From assembly GCA_036262055.1 (NCBI GenBank), contig DATAJP010000002.1:1074177-1138176 (forward strand): DNA of 64,000 nucleotides, written 5' to 3'. Shown here piece after piece: positions 16,755 through 23,779 of this stretch. Source of the DNA: Ignavibacteria bacterium. Lineage in GTDB: Bacteria > Bacteroidota > Ignavibacteria > Tepidaquicellales > Tepidaquicellaceae. Numbering within the stretch: position 1 is the first letter of the stretch; each line of letters begins with the position of its first letter. A program made the translations under genes and the position numbers. Under the pieces are notes generated by a model. The model saw nothing but the letters and a program-made list of their open reading frames with translations, was not told the DNA's origin and made no database searches.

Positions 16755-17153
16755 TTATTGTTTTTTAAAATAGATATATTTTTTCTCCAAAGGTGGGTCT
16801 GAGAATTGTGTTTGGGTATATAGTAAATCATGCTCATAAGAGAAAATATAAAGAGGCATATCTTCATTTTTAATAATTTCATGTCCCGCAATATTGTTTA
16901 CAGTTATACCCTTGTAAAAAATCTCAATAATTGAATCTTTGTCTTTTGTATTACAATTAATTACATATATTAAACCAAAATAATCCTCCGCACTAAATAC
17001 AGCTGTACCATCCGGATGAATTTTTACATATCGTTTATCATAACCGTCTTCAAATAAGTATAATCCTGTCCAATCATAATTAATTGTTTCTGTTTTGTTA
17101 TTATTACAGGCTTGGAAGGAGAGCAAAATAAAAACTAATAATATTTTTTTCAT
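16755..17153 (-). CDS. Small lipoprotein downstream of a structured leader
   Basis: A 132-aa protein with a lipoprotein signal peptide; the lipobox is SFQAC, with the lipidated Cys at residue 16. The mature part is a small, probably all-beta domain with a WTGLYLFEDGYDKRYVKI start, of the kind seen in many Bacteroidota lipoproteins. It has no recognised catalytic residues. Its start codon lies only 16-19 bases after a strong terminator hairpin and a nested-stem RNA (17169-17303), so its expression is probably set by read-through of that structure. Confidence 0.65.
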   Translation of the reverse strand: MKKILLVFILLSFQACNNNKTETINYDWTGLYLFEDGYDKRYVKIHPDGTAVFSAEDYFGLIYVINCNTKDKDSIIEIFYKGITVNNIAGHEIIKNEDMPLYIFSYEHDLLYTQTQFSDPPLEKKYIYFKKQ

Positions 17154-17168
17154 ATTTAGTTTATATAA

Positions 17169-17197
17169 TAAAAAAGGGACGCAACCTATTACGTCCC
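17169..17197 (-). terminator. Intrinsic terminator directly before the lipoprotein gene
   Basis: On the minus strand GGGACG and CGTCCC form a six-pair G+C-rich stem with a ten-base loop, followed by a run of U (plus-strand A-run 17169-17175). It sits immediately 3' of the nested stem structure at 17198-17303 and 5' of the gene ending at 16755, the arrangement of a transcription-attenuated leader. Confidence 0.75.
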
Positions 17198-17303
17198 CAT
17201 CAGAGGCTCTGGTAAGCCCACAGGTAAGACATAAAGGCGCGCCCCAATTTAATGGGACTGCCTCTCGTCCGTTTTACCTGTTGAAATTACCAGATTTCTG
17301 ATG
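17198..17303 (-). ncRNA. Nested-stem leader RNA or small RNA of unknown family
   Basis: Three long complementary pairs nest inside one another: CATCAGA 17198-17204 with TCTGATG 17297-17303; TCTGGTAA 17208-17215 with TTACCAGA 17287-17294; ACAGGTAA 17220-17227 with TTACCTGT 17274-17281. Inside are AGGC/GCCT (17235 and 17260) and CCCA/TGGG (17243 and 17253). The result is a rod of about 105 nt with internal bulges, followed on the minus strand by a terminator. I compared it mentally with SRP RNA, 5S, TPP, SAM, cobalamin and c-di-GMP riboswitches and recognise none. A 6S-like regulatory RNA or an unknown riboswitch for the lipoprotein gene are the main alternatives. The strand is inferred from the terminator. 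Confidence 0.6.
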
Positions 17304-17312
17304 AAAACGTGG

Positions 17313-17334
17313 CGAAAGTTAGTCCAAACTTTCG
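17313..17334. repeat. Inverted repeat CGAAAGTT/AACTTTCG
   Basis: An eight-base perfect inverted repeat with a six-base loop between the leader RNA and the end of the beta-propeller gene at 17418. On the minus strand the hairpin is followed a few bases later by TTTTC, so it may terminate the upstream gene. It may also be one copy of a genome-wide interspersed repeat; only one copy is present in this window. Confidence 0.5.
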
Positions 17335-17417
17335 TGAATAAAAACTATATAAAGAACTATTTACATCTTAAAATAACTTCTTATTAATCCAATTAAAATA
17401 TATTTAGATATTCACAT

Positions 17418-18845
17418 TTACTTAATTAAAATCATCTTTTTTGTTTCAACAAAATTTTTAGTAGTTAATTTATAAAAATACATTCCACTTGGCAATGAGT
17501 GAGCTTCAAATGACGTTACATAATTACCTGCAGAAAGATTTTTATTAATTAATGTTTTTATAAGTTTTCCGTTAATATCAAAAACTTCAAGGTTGACAAA
17601 ACCAGAGTTAGGAATATTAAACTCAATATTCGTAACCGGATTAAAGGGATTAGGATAATTTTGTTTTAATAAAAATTTATCGGGTAGATTTTCTGTATTA
17701 TTTCCTGTACTCGTTATAACTAATGAATATTCAAAAACACCCTGTTGTGATACAACAGATGGATGTGCAACCCCGGCAAACAATGTACTATCAAGTGTGA
17801 TTTTGAATGCTAAAGCTCTTACAGTAGTAGTATTTAGCATTGTACCTCCATTAAAACTAGACCAGGTAAATCCGGCATTATTGGTTTTATAAATTCCGAT
17901 ATTTGTATTTGTTGCATTACCCATACCTACATAAAACTCAATTGCACTTCCCGGTCTTATAATACATGCACGAGGATGTGTTCCTATAGCACTGGGAAGA
18001 CCGGAATTCCTTCTATTCCATTGACTACCCCCATTTGTAGATAAGTACATTCCTCCGGTTAAAGAATCTGTATTATTAAATAAACCGGCAATAACTACTT
18101 GTGTGTCCAATGTACTAATACTTAAACATCTGACCGGTTTAATCTCACCCGGGAAAAAAGGAAGTCCATTACTCATATCAGTCCAGCTTGCACCACCGTT
18201 TACCGATTTGAATATTCTGGCTGGCAGAAGCTGGGAAGCAACTTCAAATGATATTCCTGCATATAGTACATTTGGGTTGAGAGGATTTATAGCTAAGGAT
18301 AAAACATTTTTATAAGTTGTTAATCCATTACTTGACGGAGTCCAATTCTGTCCGCCATTTGTAGTTTTATATAAGCCAACAGGAGAATCAACTATTCCAT
18401 CAAATACTCCTATGTACGCTATATTTGCATCTGTAGGATCGACGACAATTGCCTGGATACTAATTGATGTTTCCTGTATACCGTTATTAATTAATGACCA
18501 CGATGTGCCGGCGTTTGTTGATTTATATACTCCACCACCGCCAGTCTGACTCGAGCCGCAGTAAACAATTGACGGGTTATTTGTTCCAACTGCAATTGCC
18601 TGTATAGCAAGATTTGTTAATCCTGTATTTGTTTGAAACCAGTTTTGACCATTGTTAGTAGTTTTCCATATTCCTGTTGTATTACTACCCGCATAAATAA
18701 CCTGCTGATTTACGGGATTGATTGCTAAAGCCCATATTTGGCCACCTGTTGTCAACGAAGCAGTCCAAATTTGCGGACCATTATCCGCATACATAAAATG
18801 AGTAAATAAAACTGTTAAAATAAAAGTAAGAAATATTTTTTTCAT
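17418..18845 (-). CDS. T9SS-secreted beta-propeller (BNR/sortilin-like) protein
   Basis: A 475-aa secreted protein. The signal peptide is about residues 1-20 (ending FMYADNG). Residues 25-375 carry repeated blocks of the type GGQNWT and GTSW with Asp-box-like turns and YAG strands, the pattern of BNR/photosystem-assembly-type propellers. After a linker, residues 390-475 form a type A T9SS C-terminal domain: QNYPNPFNPVTNIEF, then VFDINGKLIKTL, then SGMYFYKL and a final KKMILIK. The protein should cross the outer membrane through the type IX system and be anchored or released at the surface. The start is supported by AAAGGAGG upstream. The ligand is unknown. Confidence 0.85.
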   Translation of the reverse strand: MKKIFLTFILTVLFTHFMYADNGPQIWTASLTTGGQIWALAINPVNQQVIYAGSNTTGIWKTTNNGQNWFQTNTGLTNLAIQAIAVGTNNPSIVYCGSSQTGGGGVYKSTNAGTSWSLINNGIQETSISIQAIVVDPTDANIAYIGVFDGIVDSPVGLYKTTNGGQNWTPSSNGLTTYKNVLSLAINPLNPNVLYAGISFEVASQLLPARIFKSVNGGASWTDMSNGLPFFPGEIKPVRCLSISTLDTQVVIAGLFNNTDSLTGGMYLSTNGGSQWNRRNSGLPSAIGTHPRACIIRPGSAIEFYVGMGNATNTNIGIYKTNNAGFTWSSFNGGTMLNTTTVRALAFKITLDSTLFAGVAHPSVVSQQGVFEYSLVITSTGNNTENLPDKFLLKQNYPNPFNPVTNIEFNIPNSGFVNLEVFDINGKLIKTLINKNLSAGNYVTSFEAHSLPSGMYFYKLTTKNFVETKKMILIK

Positions 18846-18993
18846 TAAGTCCTCCTTTATTAACTACTTGGCGAAATTTGTAATTAACATAAAATCTGAA
18901 TTTTCTATGGTTTAATCAATACTTTAGAAATAACATTACTCTATATAGTCTTATATAATTTATGGTATAATATGCTCAAGAAAGGAGGTATCA

Positions 18994-19155
18994 ATGTATT
19001 CACCAAAAATAAATGAGGATTTAATACCAATCATTAAGCGCAGGTCTTTAGAAATCAAAAAGCCGATGACAAAAGTTGTTGACAATATCCTGCGCTCAGC
19101 CTTGATAGCTGAAAATACAAAGGAATCAGTTAATACCGTTAATAAAATTAATTAA
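18994..19155 (+). CDS. Small RHH-like protein opening the Ubl operon
   Basis: A 53-aa ORF (MYSPKINEDLIPIIKRRS...). It has a strong Shine-Dalgarno AAAGGAGG at 18981-18988 and a TATAAT-like -10 upstream (GGTATAATATG). The LEIKKPMTKVVDNILRSAL region resembles the two helices of ribbon-helix-helix antitoxins or repressors, but the fold assignment is tentative. It ends 6 bases before the acidic protein gene, so it probably shares the operon and may autoregulate it. Confidence 0.6.
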   Translation: MYSPKINEDLIPIIKRRSLEIKKPMTKVVDNILRSALIAENTKESVNTVNKIN

Positions 19156-19161
19156 AATATC

Positions 19162-19491
19162 ATGAACAAATATTCAGTTTCAATCCCATATGATTATCGT
19201 AAGTACGGTGATAAAACAGGATTTGTATATGCAGAAGACGAGGAAGAAGCAGAAGAATTAGCTTCTGAAGGCTATCTTGAAGATGAAGAATATGAAGATT
19301 CAGATAATAGTGATGATACAAACTATTATTATGATGAAATGTCCGTAAGTCTCGAAGAAGAAGATATTCCTGACGATTTAATTCCTGAACGTAATACTTA
19401 TAACGAATCTCATTCATTTACTGTAAGCAATTCTTTAGCTGTAAATTCATCGTTTCTAGAAGACCTGCCTGCCGTTCATGCAGCTGCATAA
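19162..19491 (+). CDS. Acidic small protein of the Ubl operon
   Basis: A 109-aa, strongly acidic protein. A short folded start (MNKYSVSIPYDYRKYG, then FVYAEDEEEAEELASEGYL) resembles small beta/alpha modules that pair a strand with an A-E-x-E-E-A helix. Residues 45-80 are nearly all Asp, Glu, Ser and Tyr, and the C-terminus ends in AVHAAA. I do not recognise the family. Being between the RHH-like gene and the Ubl gene, it could be a dedicated substrate, a Ubl-like decoy or an adaptor. Confidence 0.6.
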   Translation: MNKYSVSIPYDYRKYGDKTGFVYAEDEEEAEELASEGYLEDEEYEDSDNSDDTNYYYDEMSVSLEEEDIPDDLIPERNTYNESHSFTVSNSLAVNSSFLEDLPAVHAAA

Positions 19492-19593
19492 TCTCAACCC
19501 ATTATAAAATTATTAATTCTTAAAAGTTTATCTGCCTCATAAGCAGGTAATTCATTCATTTAAAAATAAAAAATCTAAAGGAGAACTATTCCT

Positions 19594-19863
19594 ATGTGGA
19601 ATACAAACACACAAAACAATCCGTCGGATTTATCCGATGCAACCAAAGTAACATGTAATTCAAACTCATATGATGTAATAGGACTCTCAGGAGTTCAGCT
19701 TGTTGAAAGAATTAAGCAAATAGCCAGAGAAAACTCAATTGGCAAGTTTGATATCTTCGACAGCAACTGCAAAAATGTCAATCCTCAGGATATACAGGCA
19801 GGAAACTTTGAAGGTGACTTAAAGGTCATCAGGTTCAATGTTGCTGCTTCTATAGCAGTATAA
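19594..19863 (+). CDS. Ubiquitin-like (beta-grasp) protein
   Basis: An 89-aa protein preceded by AAAGGAGA. Residues about 17-84 fit a beta-grasp ubiquitin-like fold: strand KVTCNSNSYDVIG, helix VQLVERIKQIARE, strand KFDIFD, a NPQDI turn, and a final strand LKVIRFNVAA. The assignment rests largely on context, since E2-like, E1-like and JAMM genes follow directly, the set known from bacterial ubiquitin-like conjugation operons. The C-terminus is AASIAV with no terminal Gly-Gly, so processing by the JAMM peptidase or a non-canonical linkage would be needed. A hairpin at 19885-19983 separates it from the E2 gene. Confidence 0.7.
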   Translation: MWNTNTQNNPSDLSDATKVTCNSNSYDVIGLSGVQLVERIKQIARENSIGKFDIFDSNCKNVNPQDIQAGNFEGDLKVIRFNVAASIAV

Positions 19864-19884
19864 CAAGATTCAAAATCAAATATT

Positions 19885-19983
19885 AAAGGAAATCTTCAGA
19901 TTATTTCTTATTCTCCATCTGATTTATGCTTAAATGTATATGACCGGGTATATAAGAATAAGTTATAGAGCAAGATTTCCTTT
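19885..19983 (+). terminator. Long inverted repeat/attenuator between Ubl and E2 genes
   Basis: AAAGGAAATCTT (19885-19896) is exactly complementary to AAGATTTCCTTT (19972-19983), which runs into TTTTTCTG. Inside, CTTATTC (19907-19913) pairs with GAATAAG (19956-19962). The structure is a 99-nt RNA rod ending in a U-rich tract. It could terminate most transcripts after the Ubl gene and let a fraction read into E2-E1-JAB, giving an excess of Ubl over enzymes. It could also protect the Ubl mRNA 3' end. The 75-nt loop region makes it an unusual intrinsic terminator. Confidence 0.55.
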
Positions 19984-20024
19984 TTCTGTTTATAAAAAGT
20001 ATTAATAAAAAACTAAAAACAATT

Positions 20025-20858
20025 ATGTCACAAAATACATCAGCATTACAGACATTTATTGAAAGGGTGAATAATTCAGATTCAGGAGATAGTACTCAGG
20101 ATACGCAAATATTGGAATTATTAACCGCAGATGAACTCATAAAAGAAATCGAACATGAGATATTCCCACAGGATTTAGTGCAAAAACTTGTAAGCTGCAA
20201 ACATGAAAAGATAAAAATTAAAGAAGTTAAGCTTGAAAGTGAAATTGATTTTATAAAAAGCGTTAACCAGCTAAAAGGAGTATTTCAGACTGAGCTTGAT
20301 GCAGCACTTGAAGAAGTTCGAACAAAATACTCGGAAGAAATGCTTAATCTCCAGGTTATAAGACAAAAAGAGATTTTTGGCTCTCACCTGATTAATCTTA
20401 TTAATGTGTTAAGTCTCCATGAATGTTGTCTGGTCATGAAAGATAATACAATATGGGCTTATAAGTATTATTCTCCGCCTTATGAAGTATCAGTAGGCAC
20501 TAAAGGAAACAATGCTAATGATGACTCGGATGACTATACAGTCCAGTATGATTCACCGGTCTGTAAAATAAAAAGCATTTATGTTAACCTTCTTCATCCT
20601 AAAATAACTTTAGGAACAATAATGCTTAATACCGAAGGCAGACATCCCAATGCACAGGCACCCGGATTAACTTCAGTATGCAATGGAACACTTGAAGACA
20701 GGGACATTTCTTTAAGTAATCCTGAAGAATTAATCACTCTTTTAGATGAAATTTGCCATACATATGAAGTTATGAATCTTAAATCAGCATACTGGCAGCC
20801 GCATGGAAGCTTCAAAAAAGTAGAAGAGACTGCTGAAGCAGCATGGAATAGTAACTGA
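20025..20858 (+). CDS. E2-like (RWD/UBC-fold) protein
   Basis: A 277-aa protein. The N-terminal half (about 1-125) is helical, probably coiled coil (TELDAALEEVRTKYSEEML). The C-terminal half fits the prokaryotic E2 fold: strands around IWAYKYYSPPYEV and KSIYVNLLHPKI, then GRHPNAQAPGLTSVCNGTL, where H207-P and C219 match the HPN..C arrangement of E2 active sites. A closing helix LDEICHTYEVMNLKSAYW follows. It should accept the Ubl from the E1-like enzyme encoded next. The pattern was recognised by eye and from context; sequence identity to eukaryotic E2 is expected to be very low. Confidence 0.65.
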   Translation: MSQNTSALQTFIERVNNSDSGDSTQDTQILELLTADELIKEIEHEIFPQDLVQKLVSCKHEKIKIKEVKLESEIDFIKSVNQLKGVFQTELDAALEEVRTKYSEEMLNLQVIRQKEIFGSHLINLINVLSLHECCLVMKDNTIWAYKYYSPPYEVSVGTKGNNANDDSDDYTVQYDSPVCKIKSIYVNLLHPKITLGTIMLNTEGRHPNAQAPGLTSVCNGTLEDRDISLSNPEELITLLDEICHTYEVMNLKSAYWQPHGSFKKVEETAEAAWNSN

Positions 20859-20922
20859 AATATTTAATTCAAACCATCAGAATAAACAAAACATATTTAT
20901 AAACTTAAATATCATTAATCAT

Positions 20923-21699
20923 ATGTCAAATAATATTACAACAATAAACGAAGAAATTTACAAACGCCAGGAGTTTTTGGAAGGGTTTTCTAATGACAGC
21001 GCTATTGTAATAGGACTCGGCGGTATCGGAAGCTGGCTTGCAATGGACCTGGCTCTTATCGGAGTAGGAACTCTTATCATTATTGACCCGGATATAATAG
21101 AAGCTTCAAACTTAAATAGGACAATGTTTAAGCTCTCTGATATCGGGAAAAAGAAAACAACTGCAATCGAAGAGCTGATAAAAGAAAGAAGACAGGATAT
21201 CATAATAGTATCTATTGAAGATTATTTTAATCAAAGGCATCTAGAAAAATATGAAGTTGATTACATATTCGACTGTACGGATAATCTATCTACAAGAAAG
21301 CTTATTGAAGATTACAAGAATAAATCAAAACAATTAGCTGAAGAGTCTAAAAACACTGATAACAATGTTAGCAATGATAATAACAATAATAACCAAATCA
21401 ACTTTATCCCGGGAATACCTACTATATCGAAACAAGCTACTGAGTTTAATACACCATACTGCAAATGCGGGTATGACGGCTTCTTCGGTACTATTCTTAT
21501 GAATGAGTTTGAACGGGGTAAATGGGGTGATGACGGTTCATATACAGTCGTTCCAAGCTTGTTTGCAACTCCTCAGATACTTGCAACAATCGCTATCATT
21601 GAAGTGCTGATAAATGGAAGCGACCAGAATCTGTGTATTAACTTAAATATTAAAAACCTGCTTAAAAACTTTAAAGAAACTAAACCAACAAACGAATGA
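20923..21699 (+). CDS. E1-like ThiF-family adenylyltransferase
   Basis: A 258-aa ThiF/MoeB/E1 fold enzyme. The nucleotide-binding GLGGIGS lies at 31-37, then IIDPDIIEASNLNR (D55, N65, R66), K77/K78, and DCTDN (117-121), all hallmark residues for activating a Ubl C-terminus as acyl-adenylate. A flexible Asn/Lys-rich stretch (132-158) replaces part of the usual crossover region. Cys candidates for thioester formation are C118, C180 and C182 (PYCKCGYDG). C180/C182 may instead help bind zinc, but a full four-Cys site is not visible. Its stop overlaps the start of the JAMM gene by 4 bases. Confidence 0.9.
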   Translation: MSNNITTINEEIYKRQEFLEGFSNDSAIVIGLGGIGSWLAMDLALIGVGTLIIIDPDIIEASNLNRTMFKLSDIGKKKTTAIEELIKERRQDIIIVSIEDYFNQRHLEKYEVDYIFDCTDNLSTRKLIEDYKNKSKQLAEESKNTDNNVSNDNNNNNQINFIPGIPTISKQATEFNTPYCKCGYDGFFGTILMNEFERGKWGDDGSYTVVPSLFATPQILATIAIIEVLINGSDQNLCINLNIKNLLKNFKETKPTNE

Positions 21700-22445
21700 A
21701 CTCAACACTTTCAGCACTATCAGTAATAACAGATGATGAAGATAAAACGCCGGGTAATACAAAAAATAAATGTGGGCTTATGAAATCAAATGATTCAGCA
21801 TGGGACTCAGGAATTAACATTATCCGTTCAGTTAAAGTCATTATACCGTTAAAGCTGCTTGTAATATGCAATCATATATCAAGAATGGTCGATGATAATG
21901 AGTTCTCAATTGTAACGGATATCATAAAAGATCAGTCAAACAAAATTGATGAATTACGGCTTTCTGAGGAATATTACATACCAAAACAGAAGGTAACATC
22001 ATGCTCCATCGATTATGAAGCAGATAGCTATGACCACAATGTTGTTATTCACAGGCATCCCGATGGTTTAAATAACTTCTCTTCAACAGATCATAGCTTC
22101 ATAAACCAGAACTTTGAGTTAAGCTTATTATTTACCCAAAAGGATGGTTTTGTAAATGGTATTTATAATATGAAAGTAAATGAAGCCATTATCCCGTTAC
22201 CGGTTACTCCGGTTATTGATTACGGCATAGGAATTATAGACATATCAAATATTGAATCCAAGAACATTTTTGATAAAGATTTTACTTTCAAAACCGAAAA
22301 GAAGAATGATTACGGGGGCAGAAAGGATAATTTCAGGTCTTCCTACATTGACGAGGAAGATATTAAATGGGAGATAATGGAACTACGCGGCAGAGTTGAC
22401 TTAATAGAAGAAATGATGGCTTATGAAACCGGTATGACCGGATAA
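21696..22445 (+). CDS. JAB/JAMM metallopeptidase (Ubl-specific protease)
   Basis: A 249-aa protein with the JAMM zinc motif H119-x-H121-P-x6-S129-x2-D132 (IHRHPDGLNNFSSTD). A candidate upstream catalytic Glu is E69, after the VICNHISRM helix. The domain spans about 45-185; the C-terminal 60 residues are charged and helical (IKWEIMELRGRVDLIEEMM). JAMM enzymes hydrolyse isopeptide or peptide bonds C-terminal to ubiquitin-like folds, so it probably matures the Ubl or removes it from targets. It overlaps the E1 gene by 4 bases, completing a Ubl-E2-E1-DUB order. Confidence 0.85.
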   Translation: MNSTLSALSVITDDEDKTPGNTKNKCGLMKSNDSAWDSGINIIRSVKVIIPLKLLVICNHISRMVDDNEFSIVTDIIKDQSNKIDELRLSEEYYIPKQKVTSCSIDYEADSYDHNVVIHRHPDGLNNFSSTDHSFINQNFELSLLFTQKDGFVNGIYNMKVNEAIIPLPVTPVIDYGIGIIDISNIESKNIFDKDFTFKTEKKNDYGGRKDNFRSSYIDEEDIKWEIMELRGRVDLIEEMMAYETGMTG

Positions 22446-22495
22446 TTTCAGTTCAAAATAATTAAAATATTAATGAAACCATAGGAGGTTAACCA

Positions 22496-22588
22496 ATGAT
22501 TATAAAAAAGATACTATTAGAGCTTCTAAAGTCTATAGGAACTGATTTATTAAAAATAATTCTTAAGAAGATTAAGGGATGCAAGTAA
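22496..22588 (+). CDS. 30-aa cationic amphipathic peptide at the end of the Ubl operon
   Basis: A small ORF starting MIIKKILLELLKSIG and ending KKIKGCK. Its start is supported by a near-consensus Shine-Dalgarno AGGAGGTT 8 bases upstream, among the best in the window. The peptide alternates hydrophobic and Lys residues with helical periodicity, like membrane-active peptides or type I toxins. It lies 50 bases after the JAMM gene and before the operon terminator at 22644. It may be a toxic effector, a conjugation target, or a leader. It is too short for family recognition. Confidence 0.5.
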   Translation: MIIKKILLELLKSIGTDLLKIILKKIKGCK

Positions 22589-22643
22589 AACATAAAAGCT
22601 TAAAATAGCTAACCTGTTTATACATAAATCACTTAACAAAATT

Positions 22644-22669
22644 TGCCCAAAATATTTGGGCATTTTTTT
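22644..22669 (+). terminator. Terminator of the Ubl operon
   Basis: TGCCCAAA (22644-22651) and TTTGGGCA (22655-22662) form an eight-pair stem with a three-base loop, followed by seven T. It lies 55 bases after the 30-aa ORF, so the operon runs from about 18994 to this point. Confidence 0.9.
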
Positions 22670-23051
22670 CTAAGAGGCTGTTTTTTATATAATAATTAAG
22701 ATTTACAGTAGACCTCAAAAAAAAATTATAGATTTTCTTTTTTTTTTGTTTGTTACATGTTACATACACATCATAACATATTATATTATATCATATCATA
22801 CCATATATATGACATACATAGTATACCTTCTCTTACTACAGACCTATGATATATATATATTATACGACCAGAAAGGGAAAGGAATGGACGAAATTCTTTA
22901 AAAAATAATTAGATTGTAAGCTTTTAGGAGTGTATTTCCCACCAATTAAATTATGATAATCTAACCCGATTTCTTCAATCTCCTTTGCATCACTATCAAT
23001 ACATTTTGCTCTAAGTAATTAAAATATTAACAATATATAAAGGAGATAAAA
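22670..23051. other. Intergenic A+T-rich low-complexity tract
   Basis: A non-coding stretch of about 380 bases. Positions 22760-22860 consist of degenerate short units such as CATA, ACATA and ATATCAT, followed by a run of TA and then CCAGAAAGGG. A similar tract, again followed by CCAGAAAG, lies at 25910-26035. The two bracket the HTH/polymerase-like genes. It may be an origin-like unwinding region, but no regular iterons can be defined. The downstream gene has a good AAAGGAGA. Confidence 0.4.
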
Positions 23052-23264
23052 ATGTGCCAATATAATTTGGATGATTTAAGATATGAATTAATTCCTGAAG
23101 GGAATGTATTTTATGCTAAAGATTTATATGATAAAATTAATTTAATTTTTGAAACTTACCCGATTGAACTTAAAGAAAGTAAATCCCAAATTAGATTACA
23201 GAAGATATTAAACAAATTTAAGAAACAATTAGATAAAGAACACCCATGGATAGAATATCAGTAA
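23052..23264 (+). CDS. Small hypothetical protein upstream of the HTH gene
   Basis: A 70-aa basic protein with a clear AAAGGAGA seven bases before its ATG. No domain is recognised; the C-terminal half is helical (IRLQKILNKFKKQLDKEH). It overlaps the following HTH gene by 19 bases, so the pair is coupled. A role in controlling the element's replication or maintenance genes is inferred only from position. Confidence 0.6.
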   Translation: MCQYNLDDLRYELIPEGNVFYAKDLYDKINLIFETYPIELKESKSQIRLQKILNKFKKQLDKEHPWIEYQ

Positions 23265-23779
23265 AATATAACTTATCACCTCAAGAAAGAAAACTATTCG
23301 ATACAATGAAGGAAAAACAAATAACAAGACTGCGCAAAAGATATGAGCGCAGGAAAAGAAATCATTTTAATAACGAGAGATTAAAAGAGTTATTTGCTAA
23401 GCTCAACATTGAATATTCAGATAAGCTATATTCAATTCCATTTAAATGTTACTTTTCACTTTATTTATATCTTATTCTTAAAGGCAGGGTTAAGTTCTTA
23501 GAATTTCCGGGGCTTTCCAAAGAGATAAAGCTTGCAATACATCAGAATGTAAACTTTAGACATATTGCTAAAGAATGGAAAGTATCAAGAAACACAGTAA
23601 GGAAAGCTTATGACGAATTATATACATATAATCTAATTCAGGAAACCGTCGGAGTTCCTCCGAAACATAAATCAATCAGGATCTGCATTGTTAATAATGA
23701 TTCAAATATAGCTTATTATAACGATGTAGTTAAAAAGGTGTTATATAAAGATGTGCCTAATAGATTCAATACTATATAA
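23246..23779 (+). CDS. Winged-HTH DNA-binding protein
   Basis: A 177-aa basic protein. Residues about 95-150 form a GntR-like winged helix: IAKEWKVSRNTVRKAYDELY, followed by a TYNLIQETVG wing. The N-terminal 60 residues are highly charged and helical (RLRKRYERRKRNHF). It is probably a repressor or replication-initiation accessory protein of a mobile element. It converges with, and overlaps by 8 bases, the minus-strand gene at 23772. Confidence 0.7.
   Translation: MDRISVKYNLSPQERKLFDTMKEKQITRLRKRYERRKRNHFNNERLKELFAKLNIEYSDKLYSIPFKCYFSLYLYLILKGRVKFLEFPGLSKEIKLAIHQNVNFRHIAKEWKVSRNTVRKAYDELYTYNLIQETVGVPPKHKSIRICIVNNDSNIAYYNDVVKKVLYKDVPNRFNTI

Noticed and set aside
17169-17303. SRP RNA, 5S rRNA or known riboswitch
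   Set aside because: No GGAA-type SRP apex, no 5S loop signatures and no TPP, SAM, cobalamin or c-di-GMP core sequences are visible.
19160-19417. Minus-strand ORF opposite the acidic protein
   Set aside because: It mirrors Glu/Asp codons of the plus-strand gene, which has operon context and coding spacing.
18994-22588. Thiamine or molybdopterin sulfur-carrier genes
   Set aside because: The E1-like protein is accompanied by an E2-like protein and a JAMM protease, and there is no ThiS/MoaD-type Gly-Gly carrier or pathway enzyme.
22740-22880. CRISPR array or regular iterons
   Set aside because: The repeated units are short, degenerate and of unequal spacing; no constant repeat-spacer pattern exists and no cas genes are in the window.
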